Shown: piece by piece, positions 1 to 6,840 of the stretch
Layout of the letters: every line of letters begins with the position of its first letter
How positions within the stretch are numbered: the first letter of the stretch is position 1
Assembly: GCA_944326235.1 (NCBI GenBank)
Contig: CALVDH010000024.1
Location: 1 to 42,255, forward strand
Source of the DNA: an uncultured Bacteroidales bacterium
GTDB lineage: Bacteria; Bacteroidota; Bacteroidia; Bacteroidales; UBA932
DNA: 42,255 bases
Reading direction: 5' to 3'
The notes under the pieces: generated by a model
Databases searched by the model: none
The model's input: only the letters and a program-made list of their open reading frames with translations
What the model was told of the DNA's origin: nothing
Program-made: the position numbers and the translations under genes

Positions 1-443
1 CCGTCCACATTCTTGGGGCAGCAGCCGCGGAAGTTCACGGGCACCTTCTCGAGGGAAATACCCTTCAGGAGAGCGGTATAGTCGGCCACTTCCATCACCT
101 TGCCCTCGGGAAGGTGGAACGTGAAGGACTCCACACCCTTTGTCAGAAGTGTGAGGGCCTGGCTGTTGGCTGCAGCGATATCCCCGCAGCATACGCTCTC
201 GTTGATGAACCACTTGTTGTTCTGACGGGTTCCTCTTACGAAGGGGAACTCACCGGGATTCTTCCCTATGTACTTCAGACCCTGAAGGTCCTCAGCGCGG
301 TAATAGGGGCGCACCGTGAATCCGTCGAGGGTCCTCCACACGAGTTTCTTCTCGTAGTCGGCCCCCTTGAGGTCCTTGGTAATCACCTCTTCCCATGCTG
401 ACGTAGGGACAGGAGGAAATTCGGTAAATAATTTTTCTGCCAT
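1..443 (-). CDS. mutA: Methylmalonyl-CoA mutase small subunit, N-terminal part (runs off the window)
   Basis: I read this from the ATG at 443 down to the window edge: 147 codons beginning MAEKLFTEFPPVPTSAWEE, with no stop. The N-terminal pattern (FPPVPTSAWEEVITKDLKGADYEK... then a W-R-T/ENEG-type region reading KLVWRTLDGFTVRPYY) is the known start of the MutA chain. MutA pairs with the B12-binding MutB subunit to interconvert succinyl-CoA and (R)-methylmalonyl-CoA, the propionate route of Bacteroidales; MutA itself is the non-catalytic partner. The ATG lies 53 nt downstream of the hutU stop across an A/T-rich leader, so it may have its own promoter or be read through from hutU. Family assignment is from residues recognised by eye; the rest of the gene and mutB would lie to the left of base 1. 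Confidence 0.88.
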   Translation of the reverse strand, partial: MAEKLFTEFPPVPTSAWEEVITKDLKGADYEKKLVWRTLDGFTVRPYYRAEDLQGLKYIGKNPGEFPFVRGTRQNNKWFINESVCCGDIAAANSQALTLLTKGVESFTFHLPEGKVMEVADYTALLKGISLEKVPVNFRGCCPKNVD

Positions 444-496
444 ATTTCAAAAATTTGAAAGTTATTTTAATAGTTGCAAATATGTTCTGCCTTAAT

Positions 497-2485
497 CTAA
501 AGGAGCTTGTCGTCCACCAGGTAAGGGATAGTCACCTTGAGCTCGGGAGTGCGCTCCATCTCACGCTGAATGGCAAACATCGCACCCTTGTTGCGGGCCC
601 AGCTGCGGCGGGCGATGCCGTTGTTGACATCCCAGTGAAGCATGCAGCGGATCTTGCGGTCGGAGTCCTCACTGCCGTCGATGACCATACCGAAACCGCC
701 GTTGATGACCTCACCCCAGCCTACTCCGCCGCCGTTGTGCAGGGATACCCATGTGGCGCCGCGGAAGGAGTCGCCGATTACGTTCTGCACGGCCATGTCA
801 GCCGTGAACTGGGAGCCGTCGTAGATGTTGGAGGTCTCGCGGTAAGGCGAGTCGGTGCCGGACACGTCGTGGTGGTCGCGGCCCAGGACGATGGGCGCGG
901 AGATGCGGCCCTCGCGGATGGCGCGGTTCATCTCCAGGGCTATCTTGGTGCGGCCCTCTGCGTCAGCGTAGAGGATACGGGCCTGCGAGCCTACCACCAG
1001 CTTGTTGCGGCCGGCCTCGCGGATCCAGTGTATGTTGTCGGCGAGCTGGTTCCTGATCTCGTCGGGAGCTGTTCTGTAGATCTCCTCGAGCACCTCCGCA
1101 GCGATACGGTCGGTCTCGGCCAGGTCCTCCGGCTTGGAGGAAGTACATACCCAGCGGTAAGGGCCGAAGCCATAGTCGAAGAAGAGAGGGCCCATGATAT
1201 CCTGCACGTATGAGGGATAGCGGAATGCTCCGCCCACACCCATGATGTCGGCCTTTGCGCGGGAGGCCTCGAGCAGGAAGGCATTGCCGTAGTCGAAGAA
1301 GTACATACCGCGCTCGGTGAGCTTGTTGATGGCGGCCACCTGACGGCGGAGGGACTTCTGCACCTCCCTCTTGAACTTGTCGGGCTCGTTGGCCATCATC
1401 TCGTTGGACTCCTCGAAGGTGAAGCCTGCGGGATAGTAGCCGCCTGCCCAGGGATTGTGCAGCGAGGTCTGGTCGGAACCCAGGTCCACGTCCACTCCCC
1501 TCTTAGCCAGTCTCTCCCAGAGGTCCACGATATTGCCCTGGTAGGCCAGAGCTACGGCCTCGCGGTTCTCGCGTGCCTGCAGAGCCCTGTCGATCAGCGG
1601 GTCAAGCTCGGTGTACACCTCGTCCACCCAGCCCTGCGAGTAGCGGGTGCGGATGGCCTTGGGATTGATCTCGGCGATGATGCCGACCACACCGGCTATC
1701 ACCGAAGCCTTGCCCTGAGCTCCCGACATACCGCCGAGACCGGAGCTGACGAAGAGCTTGCCGCGGTTCTCGGAGCCGGGGATGGAGTGCATCCTGGCGG
1801 CGTTCATCACGGTGATGGTAGTGCCGTGCACGATGCCCTGAGGGCCGATATACATGAAAGAGCCCGCAGTCATCTGCCCGTACTGGGAGACGCCGAGGGC
1901 GTTGAACTTCTCCCAATGGTCCTTGGAAGAGTAGTTGGGAATCACCATACCGTTGGTAATGACCAAGCGGGGTGCGTCCTTATGAGAGGGGAACAGTCCC
2001 AGGGGATGTCCCGAATACAGCACCAGGGTCTGCTCGTCCGTCATCTGCGAGAGGTACTGCATGGTCAGACGGTACTGCGCCCAGTTCTGGAAGGCGGCGC
2101 CGTTGCCTCCGTAGACGATCAGCTCGTGGGGATGCTGGGCGACGGCCATGTCCAGGTTGTTGGAGATCATAAGCATTATGGCCGCTGCCTGACGGCTCTT
2201 ATGGGGGAAGTCGTCGATGCTGCGGGCGTAGATCTTATAGTCCGGGCGGAGCCGGTACATGTAGATACGTCCGTAGGTCTCGAGCTCTTCCTTGAACTCG
2301 GGAATCAGAGTCGCATGATGTTTCGGGGGAAAATAACGCAGGGCATTTCTCAGCGCGAGCTTCTTCTCGTCGGCTGTCAGAATCTGTTTCCGGTGGGGAG
2401 CATGGTTGACCGTGGGGTCGAAGGGCTTGGGAGCCGGCAGCTCGTCCGGAATACCTTCAATAATCGATTTCTGAAAATCAGTCAT
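497..2485 (-). CDS. hutU: Urocanate hydratase, long Bacteroidetes form
   Basis: Second step of histidine breakdown: urocanate to 4-imidazolone-5-propionate, cytosolic, with tightly bound NAD+. The 662-aa product is longer than the ~555-aa Proteobacterial/Bacillus enzyme and matches the ~660-680-aa Bacteroidetes form. Visible landmarks: ELIVYGGNGAAFQNWAQY, the NAD-binding glycine stretch SSGLGGMSGAQGKA, and the C-terminal GATWVSLHNGGGVGWGE block. I chose the ATG at 2485 (MTDFQKSIIEGIPDELP) because it fits the family start; the longer reading from 2566 adds 27 residues that run back through a promoter-like element. The place where classical urocanases have the reactive cysteine (ARICW, recalled from the family) reads ARILY here. 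Other hut genes are not in the window; mutA follows downstream. Confidence 0.93.
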   Translation of the reverse strand: MTDFQKSIIEGIPDELPAPKPFDPTVNHAPHRKQILTADEKKLALRNALRYFPPKHHATLIPEFKEELETYGRIYMYRLRPDYKIYARSIDDFPHKSRQAAAIMLMISNNLDMAVAQHPHELIVYGGNGAAFQNWAQYRLTMQYLSQMTDEQTLVLYSGHPLGLFPSHKDAPRLVITNGMVIPNYSSKDHWEKFNALGVSQYGQMTAGSFMYIGPQGIVHGTTITVMNAARMHSIPGSENRGKLFVSSGLGGMSGAQGKASVIAGVVGIIAEINPKAIRTRYSQGWVDEVYTELDPLIDRALQARENREAVALAYQGNIVDLWERLAKRGVDVDLGSDQTSLHNPWAGGYYPAGFTFEESNEMMANEPDKFKREVQKSLRRQVAAINKLTERGMYFFDYGNAFLLEASRAKADIMGVGGAFRYPSYVQDIMGPLFFDYGFGPYRWVCTSSKPEDLAETDRIAAEVLEEIYRTAPDEIRNQLADNIHWIREAGRNKLVVGSQARILYADAEGRTKIALEMNRAIREGRISAPIVLGRDHHDVSGTDSPYRETSNIYDGSQFTADMAVQNVIGDSFRGATWVSLHNGGGVGWGEVINGGFGMVIDGSEDSDRKIRCMLHWDVNNGIARRSWARNKGAMFAIQREMERTPELKVTIPYLVDDKLL

Positions 2486-2528
2486 ATAGTCAAATGTTTT
2501 GTCTAATTTGCCTTTTACAAATATCATA

Positions 2529-2536
2529 CAAAAGTA
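2529..2536 (-). promoter_or_regulatory. -7 element of a probable hutU promoter
   Basis: Read on the minus strand this is TACTTTTG, a full match to the Bacteroidetes -7 box TAnnTTTG. It lies 43 nt upstream of the chosen hutU ATG, which supports that start over the longer one. No TTTG box is seen at the usual 19-21 nt distance, so the -33 part is weak or absent. Confidence 0.45.
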
Positions 2537-2579
2537 ATAAAAAGTCCCGCATAATGAAACACTCACAAAGCAAAAGATT

Positions 2580-2587
2580 TATATTTG
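2580..2587 (+). promoter_or_regulatory. -7 element of a probable promoter for the calycin-like lipoprotein
   Basis: TATATTTG matches the Bacteroidetes -7 box exactly and lies 83 nt upstream of the ATG at 2671, giving a leader of roughly 75 nt. The -33 box is not convincing. Together with the minus-strand box at 2529 it makes a divergent promoter region between hutU and this gene. Confidence 0.45.
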
Positions 2588-2670
2588 TCCCGCTTAATTT
2601 CTCCCAACCTCTGCGAAAAGGCCTTGAGCCGACTATCGAAAATATTAATTACCAACAATTTAAAACCATT

Positions 2671-3174
2671 ATGAGCAATTTAAGCGTACTTAAGACCCTC
2701 GTACTTGCCTCAGCCGCCCTTATCGGCCTGACTTCGTGCGAGAAAGACAAAGCCCTTACAGTTGATGACGTAACCGGCACTTACAGCGGACAGATGACCG
2801 TCTCCGTAAGTGACACTCCCGCCGAACCCACCAACGATGAGATCATCATCTCCAAAGTATCAGACAATGCGGTAAGCCTCAAGATCGAGGACTTCTCGTT
2901 CATGACATTCAACGTCGGTGACGTCACCCTCTCCAACTGCACCCTGACCCCCGCAGGCGAGGACAGCTTTACCCTCAGCGGCAGCGAGACTCTCAATCTT
3001 TCTGTAAATCTGGGAGAAATGTCCATTCCCCTGACAGCTGAGGCAAACATTACCTCCGGCACCATCGATGCCGCCAATGTCAACCTCAGCCTCAGCATCT
3101 CCACAAGCGCTATGGGCGCTGCTGCCATGGAGGTAACCGTAACATTCGAAGGCACCAAACCTGCCGCCGAATAA
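2671..3174 (+). CDS. Small surface lipoprotein with a calycin-like barrel domain
   Basis: The 167-aa product starts MSNLSVLKTLVLASAALIGLTSC, a lipoprotein signal with lipobox LTSC, so it should be lipid-anchored and probably reach the outer membrane or surface. The mature part (DDVTGTYSGQMTVSV..., then alternating strands with NVGDVTLSNCTL) resembles the Bacteroidetes calycin-like beta-barrel domain (PF13944), known from single-domain lipoproteins of unknown ligand. I took the ATG at 2671 because it puts the signal peptide at the N-terminus; an open frame runs further up but through the promoter. Its 3' end lies 14 bp from the end of the convergent maturase gene. The function is unknown; the domain call is from pattern only. 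Confidence 0.72.
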   Translation: MSNLSVLKTLVLASAALIGLTSCEKDKALTVDDVTGTYSGQMTVSVSDTPAEPTNDEIIISKVSDNAVSLKIEDFSFMTFNVGDVTLSNCTLTPAGEDSFTLSGSETLNLSVNLGEMSIPLTAEANITSGTIDAANVNLSLSISTSAMGAAAMEVTVTFEGTKPAAE

Positions 3175-3188
3175 CAGCATAGCGGAAT

Positions 3189-4421
3189 CTACTGAAAGAC
3201 GATTTCAGACGGAGCCCTGCCCTCAGAGAGCAGGGCTTTCATTTTGTCCATCACCGGAGCGATGTGCTCATAGAAAAGGCTGTAGCCGGGGCAGAGCGGC
3301 AGAGCGGAGGAAGATGCGGACGCGAAACGGTGCTTGGGGCAGCCCCCGCGACAGGCCCTCAGCCACGGGCAGCGCAGGCATTTTTCCGGAAGTTCCGTCC
3401 TCTTGGCCAGTCCGAAACGGGTCAATGCCGGAGAAGTGGCGGCCTCCCTCAGGGAGATGTCCCGGATATTGCCCAGGCGCCACTGCGGATAGACAAAATG
3501 GTCGCAGGGGTAGATATCCCCGTTGTGCTCGACGGTCAGGTTGCCGCCGCAGCTCTCGCAGAAGGTACAGATGCCCGGCTGCACCCCGCACCAGGAGGAA
3601 AGGGCCGCGTCGAAGGTCAGGACAAAATACTTTCCGACATCCCCCCTCACCCATAGGTCGAAGATATCGCAGAGATATCGGCCGAATGCCTCCGGCTCCA
3701 CCGACCACGGGGCCAGGACGGAGTCCTCCTCCGCTGGAGGGGCTATCCGGTCATCCGGGGCAATATGCTCGTAGACGGGCATGAACTGCATATACCGCGA
3801 GCCGGCCGCCTTCAGGAAGCGGTAGACATCGGCTCCCCGCCCCTCCCCCGCCTTGCTGACGGTCGTGAGGGTATTGAACTCCGTCCCCGCCCGCAGAAGA
3901 GCCTCCAGGGCGTGCATCACGGAGCGGAACGTCCCTCCCCCCTGGACAGTCTTCCGGAAACGGTCGTGGACGTCCTCCGGTCCGTCGAGGGAAAGCCCTA
4001 GGAGGAAGTTATTGTCCCGGAAAAATGAGGCCCAGTCCGCATTGAGCAGCGTACCGTTGGTCTGGAGGGTGTTGTGCACCGGACGGCCGCCGGAGTATTT
4101 TTTCTCAAATGCCAGGGCGCTGCGGAAGAAGTCCATGCCCGCCAGCAGAGGCTCGCCCCCGTGCCACTCGACCGTGAGCTCCGGAAGGTCGCAGGAGGCG
4201 CAGAAATCCCGGATACACCTCTCCAGCAGGGGGAGGCTCATCAGCGGCTCGCGGCCGCCGTAGAGGGAGGATTTGTCCAGGTAGTAACAATAGGAGCAGC
4301 GCAGGTTGCACCGCGAGCCGACGGGCTTGAGCATCAGGCTAAACGCCGTGCTGCGCCCGCCGAAACGGGAGGCCTCGGAGAGAGAGATGGTCCCCTCTAC
4401 TGCTGAGCGTCCTCCTCCCAT
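3189..4421 (-). CDS. Radical-SAM/SPASM protein of the anaerobic sulfatase-maturating enzyme type
   Basis: Family role: oxidises a Cys or Ser of a client sulfatase to formylglycine in the cytoplasm, using S-adenosylmethionine and three [4Fe-4S] clusters. Seen here in 410 aa: the radical-SAM motif CNLRCSYCYY (Cys 38/42/45), EWHGGEPLLAG, the LSLDGP..HDRFRK stretch, FMPVYE, and the C-terminal SPASM cysteines in CTFCESCGGN, GDIYPCDHFVYPQWRLGNI and LRCPWLRACRGGC. The ATG at 4421 lies inside the 3' end of the upstream PCMD gene (25-bp overlap), so it looks translationally coupled to the surface-protein operon; the next Met is too close to the cluster motif to be the start. No sulfatase is visible in the window and none of the operon proteins shows the C/S-x-P-x-R substrate motif. 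A different SPASM peptide substrate is possible. Confidence 0.85.
   Translation of the reverse strand: MGGGRSAVEGTISLSEASRFGGRSTAFSLMLKPVGSRCNLRCSYCYYLDKSSLYGGREPLMSLPLLERCIRDFCASCDLPELTVEWHGGEPLLAGMDFFRSALAFEKKYSGGRPVHNTLQTNGTLLNADWASFFRDNNFLLGLSLDGPEDVHDRFRKTVQGGGTFRSVMHALEALLRAGTEFNTLTTVSKAGEGRGADVYRFLKAAGSRYMQFMPVYEHIAPDDRIAPPAEEDSVLAPWSVEPEAFGRYLCDIFDLWVRGDVGKYFVLTFDAALSSWCGVQPGICTFCESCGGNLTVEHNGDIYPCDHFVYPQWRLGNIRDISLREAATSPALTRFGLAKRTELPEKCLRCPWLRACRGGCPKHRFASASSSALPLCPGYSLFYEHIAPVMDKMKALLSEGRAPSEIVFQ
3213..3246 (+). terminator. Intrinsic terminator for the calycin-like gene, inside the 3' end of the convergent gene
   Basis: A perfect 8-bp stem (AGCCCTGC 3213-3220, GCAGGGCT 3230-3237) with a 9-nt loop is followed by TTCATTTTG. 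It is placed 38 nt after the stop of the lipoprotein gene. The same bases encode the last residues of the maturase gene on the other strand. Confidence 0.5.
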
Positions 4422-6022
4422 ACCGGCGTACCGTCGTATCCGAAGGCAAACTCGTCCACGTACATCAGGCTGCCGATGCCGCCTGTGAAGAAGTCAGCGT
4501 ACTGGCTGGCCACGGCCACTACGGCGCAGTAGGTGGGCTTGCGGTGGTCGCGGTACTTGATGTCTATCGAGAACTGCCTGTACTCCCCGCCCGTACCGGT
4601 GCTGTCGATCAGTTCGCCGTAGCCGATGACGTCGGGGTCGTTAATGTCGAGATATCTGTGCTCGGTGGTATTGACCCTGTAAGGGCCGTCCCAGGCGGTG
4701 ACGTAGACGAAGATGTGGCAGCGGTCCATGCGGCCGGCTATGGTGTTACGGTCGAAGGGAAGGGCCACGCCCGAAGGAGGATTGACATTGTCTATCGGGA
4801 CGGGCACATAACTGTAATATCCGGTAAGTTGGGTCGGTCTTGTCTCAAAAGGACGTCCGAAGAAAACCTCGGCACCCATGCCCTTCACCTCGCCGAAATG
4901 CCCGGAGAACACATTGCCCCCAGCCATAGCTATCACTACTTTGACCGTTTCCAGCCGGGCTGCCTTCTTGTCCTCTCCGCTTACAGCCAGGAAATTCTCC
5001 TCGGGAGAAGTAGGATTGGCCTCGCCTATCAGATTGGCTCCTATATTCCCCGAGTCCCACCAATATCCATTTTCCAAGTCAGGATTGGCGAACCAACTGC
5101 TGCCGTCCTTTACCCAGGCGTCGAAGCCCATATTGGGCATCTGTAAGGCCTCCTCGGTAGTGAATGACACTTCCTGCCCCTCCTGGACTCCGGCGTACAC
5201 CCTGTAGGAATACTCCGTACCCGGCTCCAGACCGGTGAGCACCGCCGAAACCGATATACCGTCCACGCTCACGCCCTGAGCCTCCTGCCACTGGTCCGAA
5301 CCGGCCTGACGCCAGCGGAAACCGGGAGTATCCGAGCCGGAAGGCACCGTACCGCTGAGGTAGGCCACGGTCGCCCAGGCATCGGCATCCTGAGTAAGCA
5401 GAGTGGCCTCCACCTGCATCACCCACACCGTCCAGACCTCGGACTCCTCCTTGTAGGTGGTAGTAAACTCCTGCGGAGCCGTGAAATCATGTACAGTCGT
5501 GAAATCCGGAGTAATGACCGACCCCGTGGGCCCGAGCTTCATATCGGTAATCACGATAGAGTCCTTGGGCTGGTCAGTGGAGACATAGACCACCGCCTGC
5601 CTCTCATAGCTGTTGAACTGGGTCTCGCGGACCTGATTCTCAACCCGGATATACCGTTCCATAGTCTGGGTGGCGGAAACCGTCCACGTGTAGTGCTGGT
5701 CCGGCCAGGTAGTGAGCACGAACTCCATGGGCTCGCGCAGGTCCAGTACCGCAACATCGTCCGGGGAAGGATCCGATACCGTATTCTCAGGCATCTCGAA
5801 ACGCAGCAGACGCACCTGTGCCAGGTCCACCGTATCCGCCACCTCCACGCTGACCGTGCGGGCAGTACTGTCGATGACGGCCTCGCCTACCTGTCCCGAA
5901 ACCTCGAATGCGGTGATCTTGCCCAGACGCCTGGGATAAGGTATGTCATTCTTGATACATCCCGCCACCGATGCTGTCAGCAGCAGGAAAAGCATCATCC
6001 TGTATAGTGTATTTCTGTTCAT
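4397..6022 (-). CDS. Surface lipoprotein with C-terminal PCMD domain
   Basis: 541 aa. Lipoprotein signal ends at Cys22 (SVAGC). Order of parts: about 30-120 and 125-205 two Ig-like beta domains (the first opens KITAFEVSGQVGEAVID, like other Bacteroidetes surface-glycan-binding-type modules); about 215-305 an Fn3-like domain (TGLEPGTEYSYRVYAG); about 310-541 a PCMD domain (putative carbohydrate metabolism domain, PF13201), marked by NMGFDAW, YWWDSGN, FGRPFETRP and the end GSLMYVDEFAFGYD. Unlike its upstream partners it has no DUF4493 N-domain. It overlaps the barrel gene upstream by 4 bp (ATGA) and the maturase downstream by 25 bp, so it belongs to one polycistron. Likely located at the cell surface; ligand unknown. 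Confidence 0.82.
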   Translation of the reverse strand: MNRNTLYRMMLFLLLTASVAGCIKNDIPYPRRLGKITAFEVSGQVGEAVIDSTARTVSVEVADTVDLAQVRLLRFEMPENTVSDPSPDDVAVLDLREPMEFVLTTWPDQHYTWTVSATQTMERYIRVENQVRETQFNSYERQAVVYVSTDQPKDSIVITDMKLGPTGSVITPDFTTVHDFTAPQEFTTTYKEESEVWTVWVMQVEATLLTQDADAWATVAYLSGTVPSGSDTPGFRWRQAGSDQWQEAQGVSVDGISVSAVLTGLEPGTEYSYRVYAGVQEGQEVSFTTEEALQMPNMGFDAWVKDGSSWFANPDLENGYWWDSGNIGANLIGEANPTSPEENFLAVSGEDKKAARLETVKVVIAMAGGNVFSGHFGEVKGMGAEVFFGRPFETRPTQLTGYYSYVPVPIDNVNPPSGVALPFDRNTIAGRMDRCHIFVYVTAWDGPYRVNTTEHRYLDINDPDVIGYGELIDSTGTGGEYRQFSIDIKYRDHRKPTYCAVVAVASQYADFFTGGIGSLMYVDEFAFGYDGTPVWEEDAQQ

Positions 6023-6840
6023 TTCCCGGTCTTGGTATTCTTCGGTGTCACGGACTTCGGTCTGGCCGCAGCCGGTCTGTCATCGCCCACGGGCAGGACA
6101 AAATTGATACCGATGTTGATTGACAGCAGATTGAGTTTGAAGTTGGCTTTCGAGGTCTCATAACTGCCCTCATACACCTGGTTGGTCGTCTGGGAGATAC
6201 GCTTCCATTCCAGGCCCAGGATGCCTACGGAGGCCTCCACGCACATCTCGTTGGTCACGAAGACCGCTATGCCGGGGATGACATCGATGCCCACGTCCAG
6301 GATATTCTGGTAGGTGCCCGTGACATTCTCCCCTGTCCCGGTAACCGTCTTGCCCTGGCCCGCTCCGAAATTCAGGGAGATATCGGAGAACATGCCGAAC
6401 ACCTTGCTCCGGCCCAGAGGTATGTAGTAGCGGTAGGACAGGGAGCCGCTGTAGGTATGCTGGATCAGGTAGAAGTCGGAGATGCCGAAACTCAGGTCCG
6501 GCGTGATGGAAAGATTGGTCTCGTCCACCCGCCCGAGAGTCCTCTGGTAGGAGAACTTGAGACCGACGGCCATATTCTTGGCGAACGTATAATATATAGA
6601 AGGTGTGGCCGAGAGAGTATAGGCGCTGATGTTCATGTCGTCGAGGATGACGAACTTGTAGTCGTAGAAATTGAAGTCCTGGTAGGATACCGTACCGCCG
6701 AACATCAGCTGCCCCCTGGGCATGAACACCGGAGCATCCCGGAATCCCAGGCCGCGGTCGAACTTCCTGGCGGCGCCCGCATCAGCGAGCCCCGCCGTAA
6801 GAAGCATCAGACATATTATGACTTTGTATATGGGTCTCAT
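6019..6840 (-). CDS. Outer-membrane beta-barrel protein of the DUF4493/PCMD operon
   Basis: 273 aa. An N-terminal signal peptide (YKVIICLMLLTAGLADAGA, no lipobox cysteine) is followed by alternating amphipathic strands rich in Tyr/Phe (LMFGGTVSYQDFNFYDYKF, PSIYYTFAKNMAVGLKFSY, SGSLSYRYYIPLGRSK), closing with LNLLSINIGINFVLPV and a basic tail. This is the look of a small outer-membrane barrel; no named family is certain. It overlaps both neighbours by 4 bp (ATGA at 6837-6840 and 6019-6022), so its synthesis is coupled to theirs. By analogy with the DUF3575 barrel that heads the pilus locus in this window, it may be the membrane partner of the operon's lipoproteins; that is inference. Confidence 0.75.
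   Translation of the reverse strand: MRPIYKVIICLMLLTAGLADAGAARKFDRGLGFRDAPVFMPRGQLMFGGTVSYQDFNFYDYKFVILDDMNISAYTLSATPSIYYTFAKNMAVGLKFSYQRTLGRVDETNLSITPDLSFGISDFYLIQHTYSGSLSYRYYIPLGRSKVFGMFSDISLNFGAGQGKTVTGTGENVTGTYQNILDVGIDVIPGIAVFVTNEMCVEASVGILGLEWKRISQTTNQVYEGSYETSKANFKLNLLSINIGINFVLPVGDDRPAAARPKSVTPKNTKTGK

Noticed and set aside
455..2506. Plus-strand open frames opposite hutU (e.g. 455-1213, 1457-2506)
   Set aside because: Mirror images of hutU codon bias; no recognisable protein, and hutU motifs are complete on the other strand.
2486..2566. Longer hutU start at 2566
   Set aside because: The added 27 residues do not fit the family N-terminus and run through the -7 box at 2529-2536.
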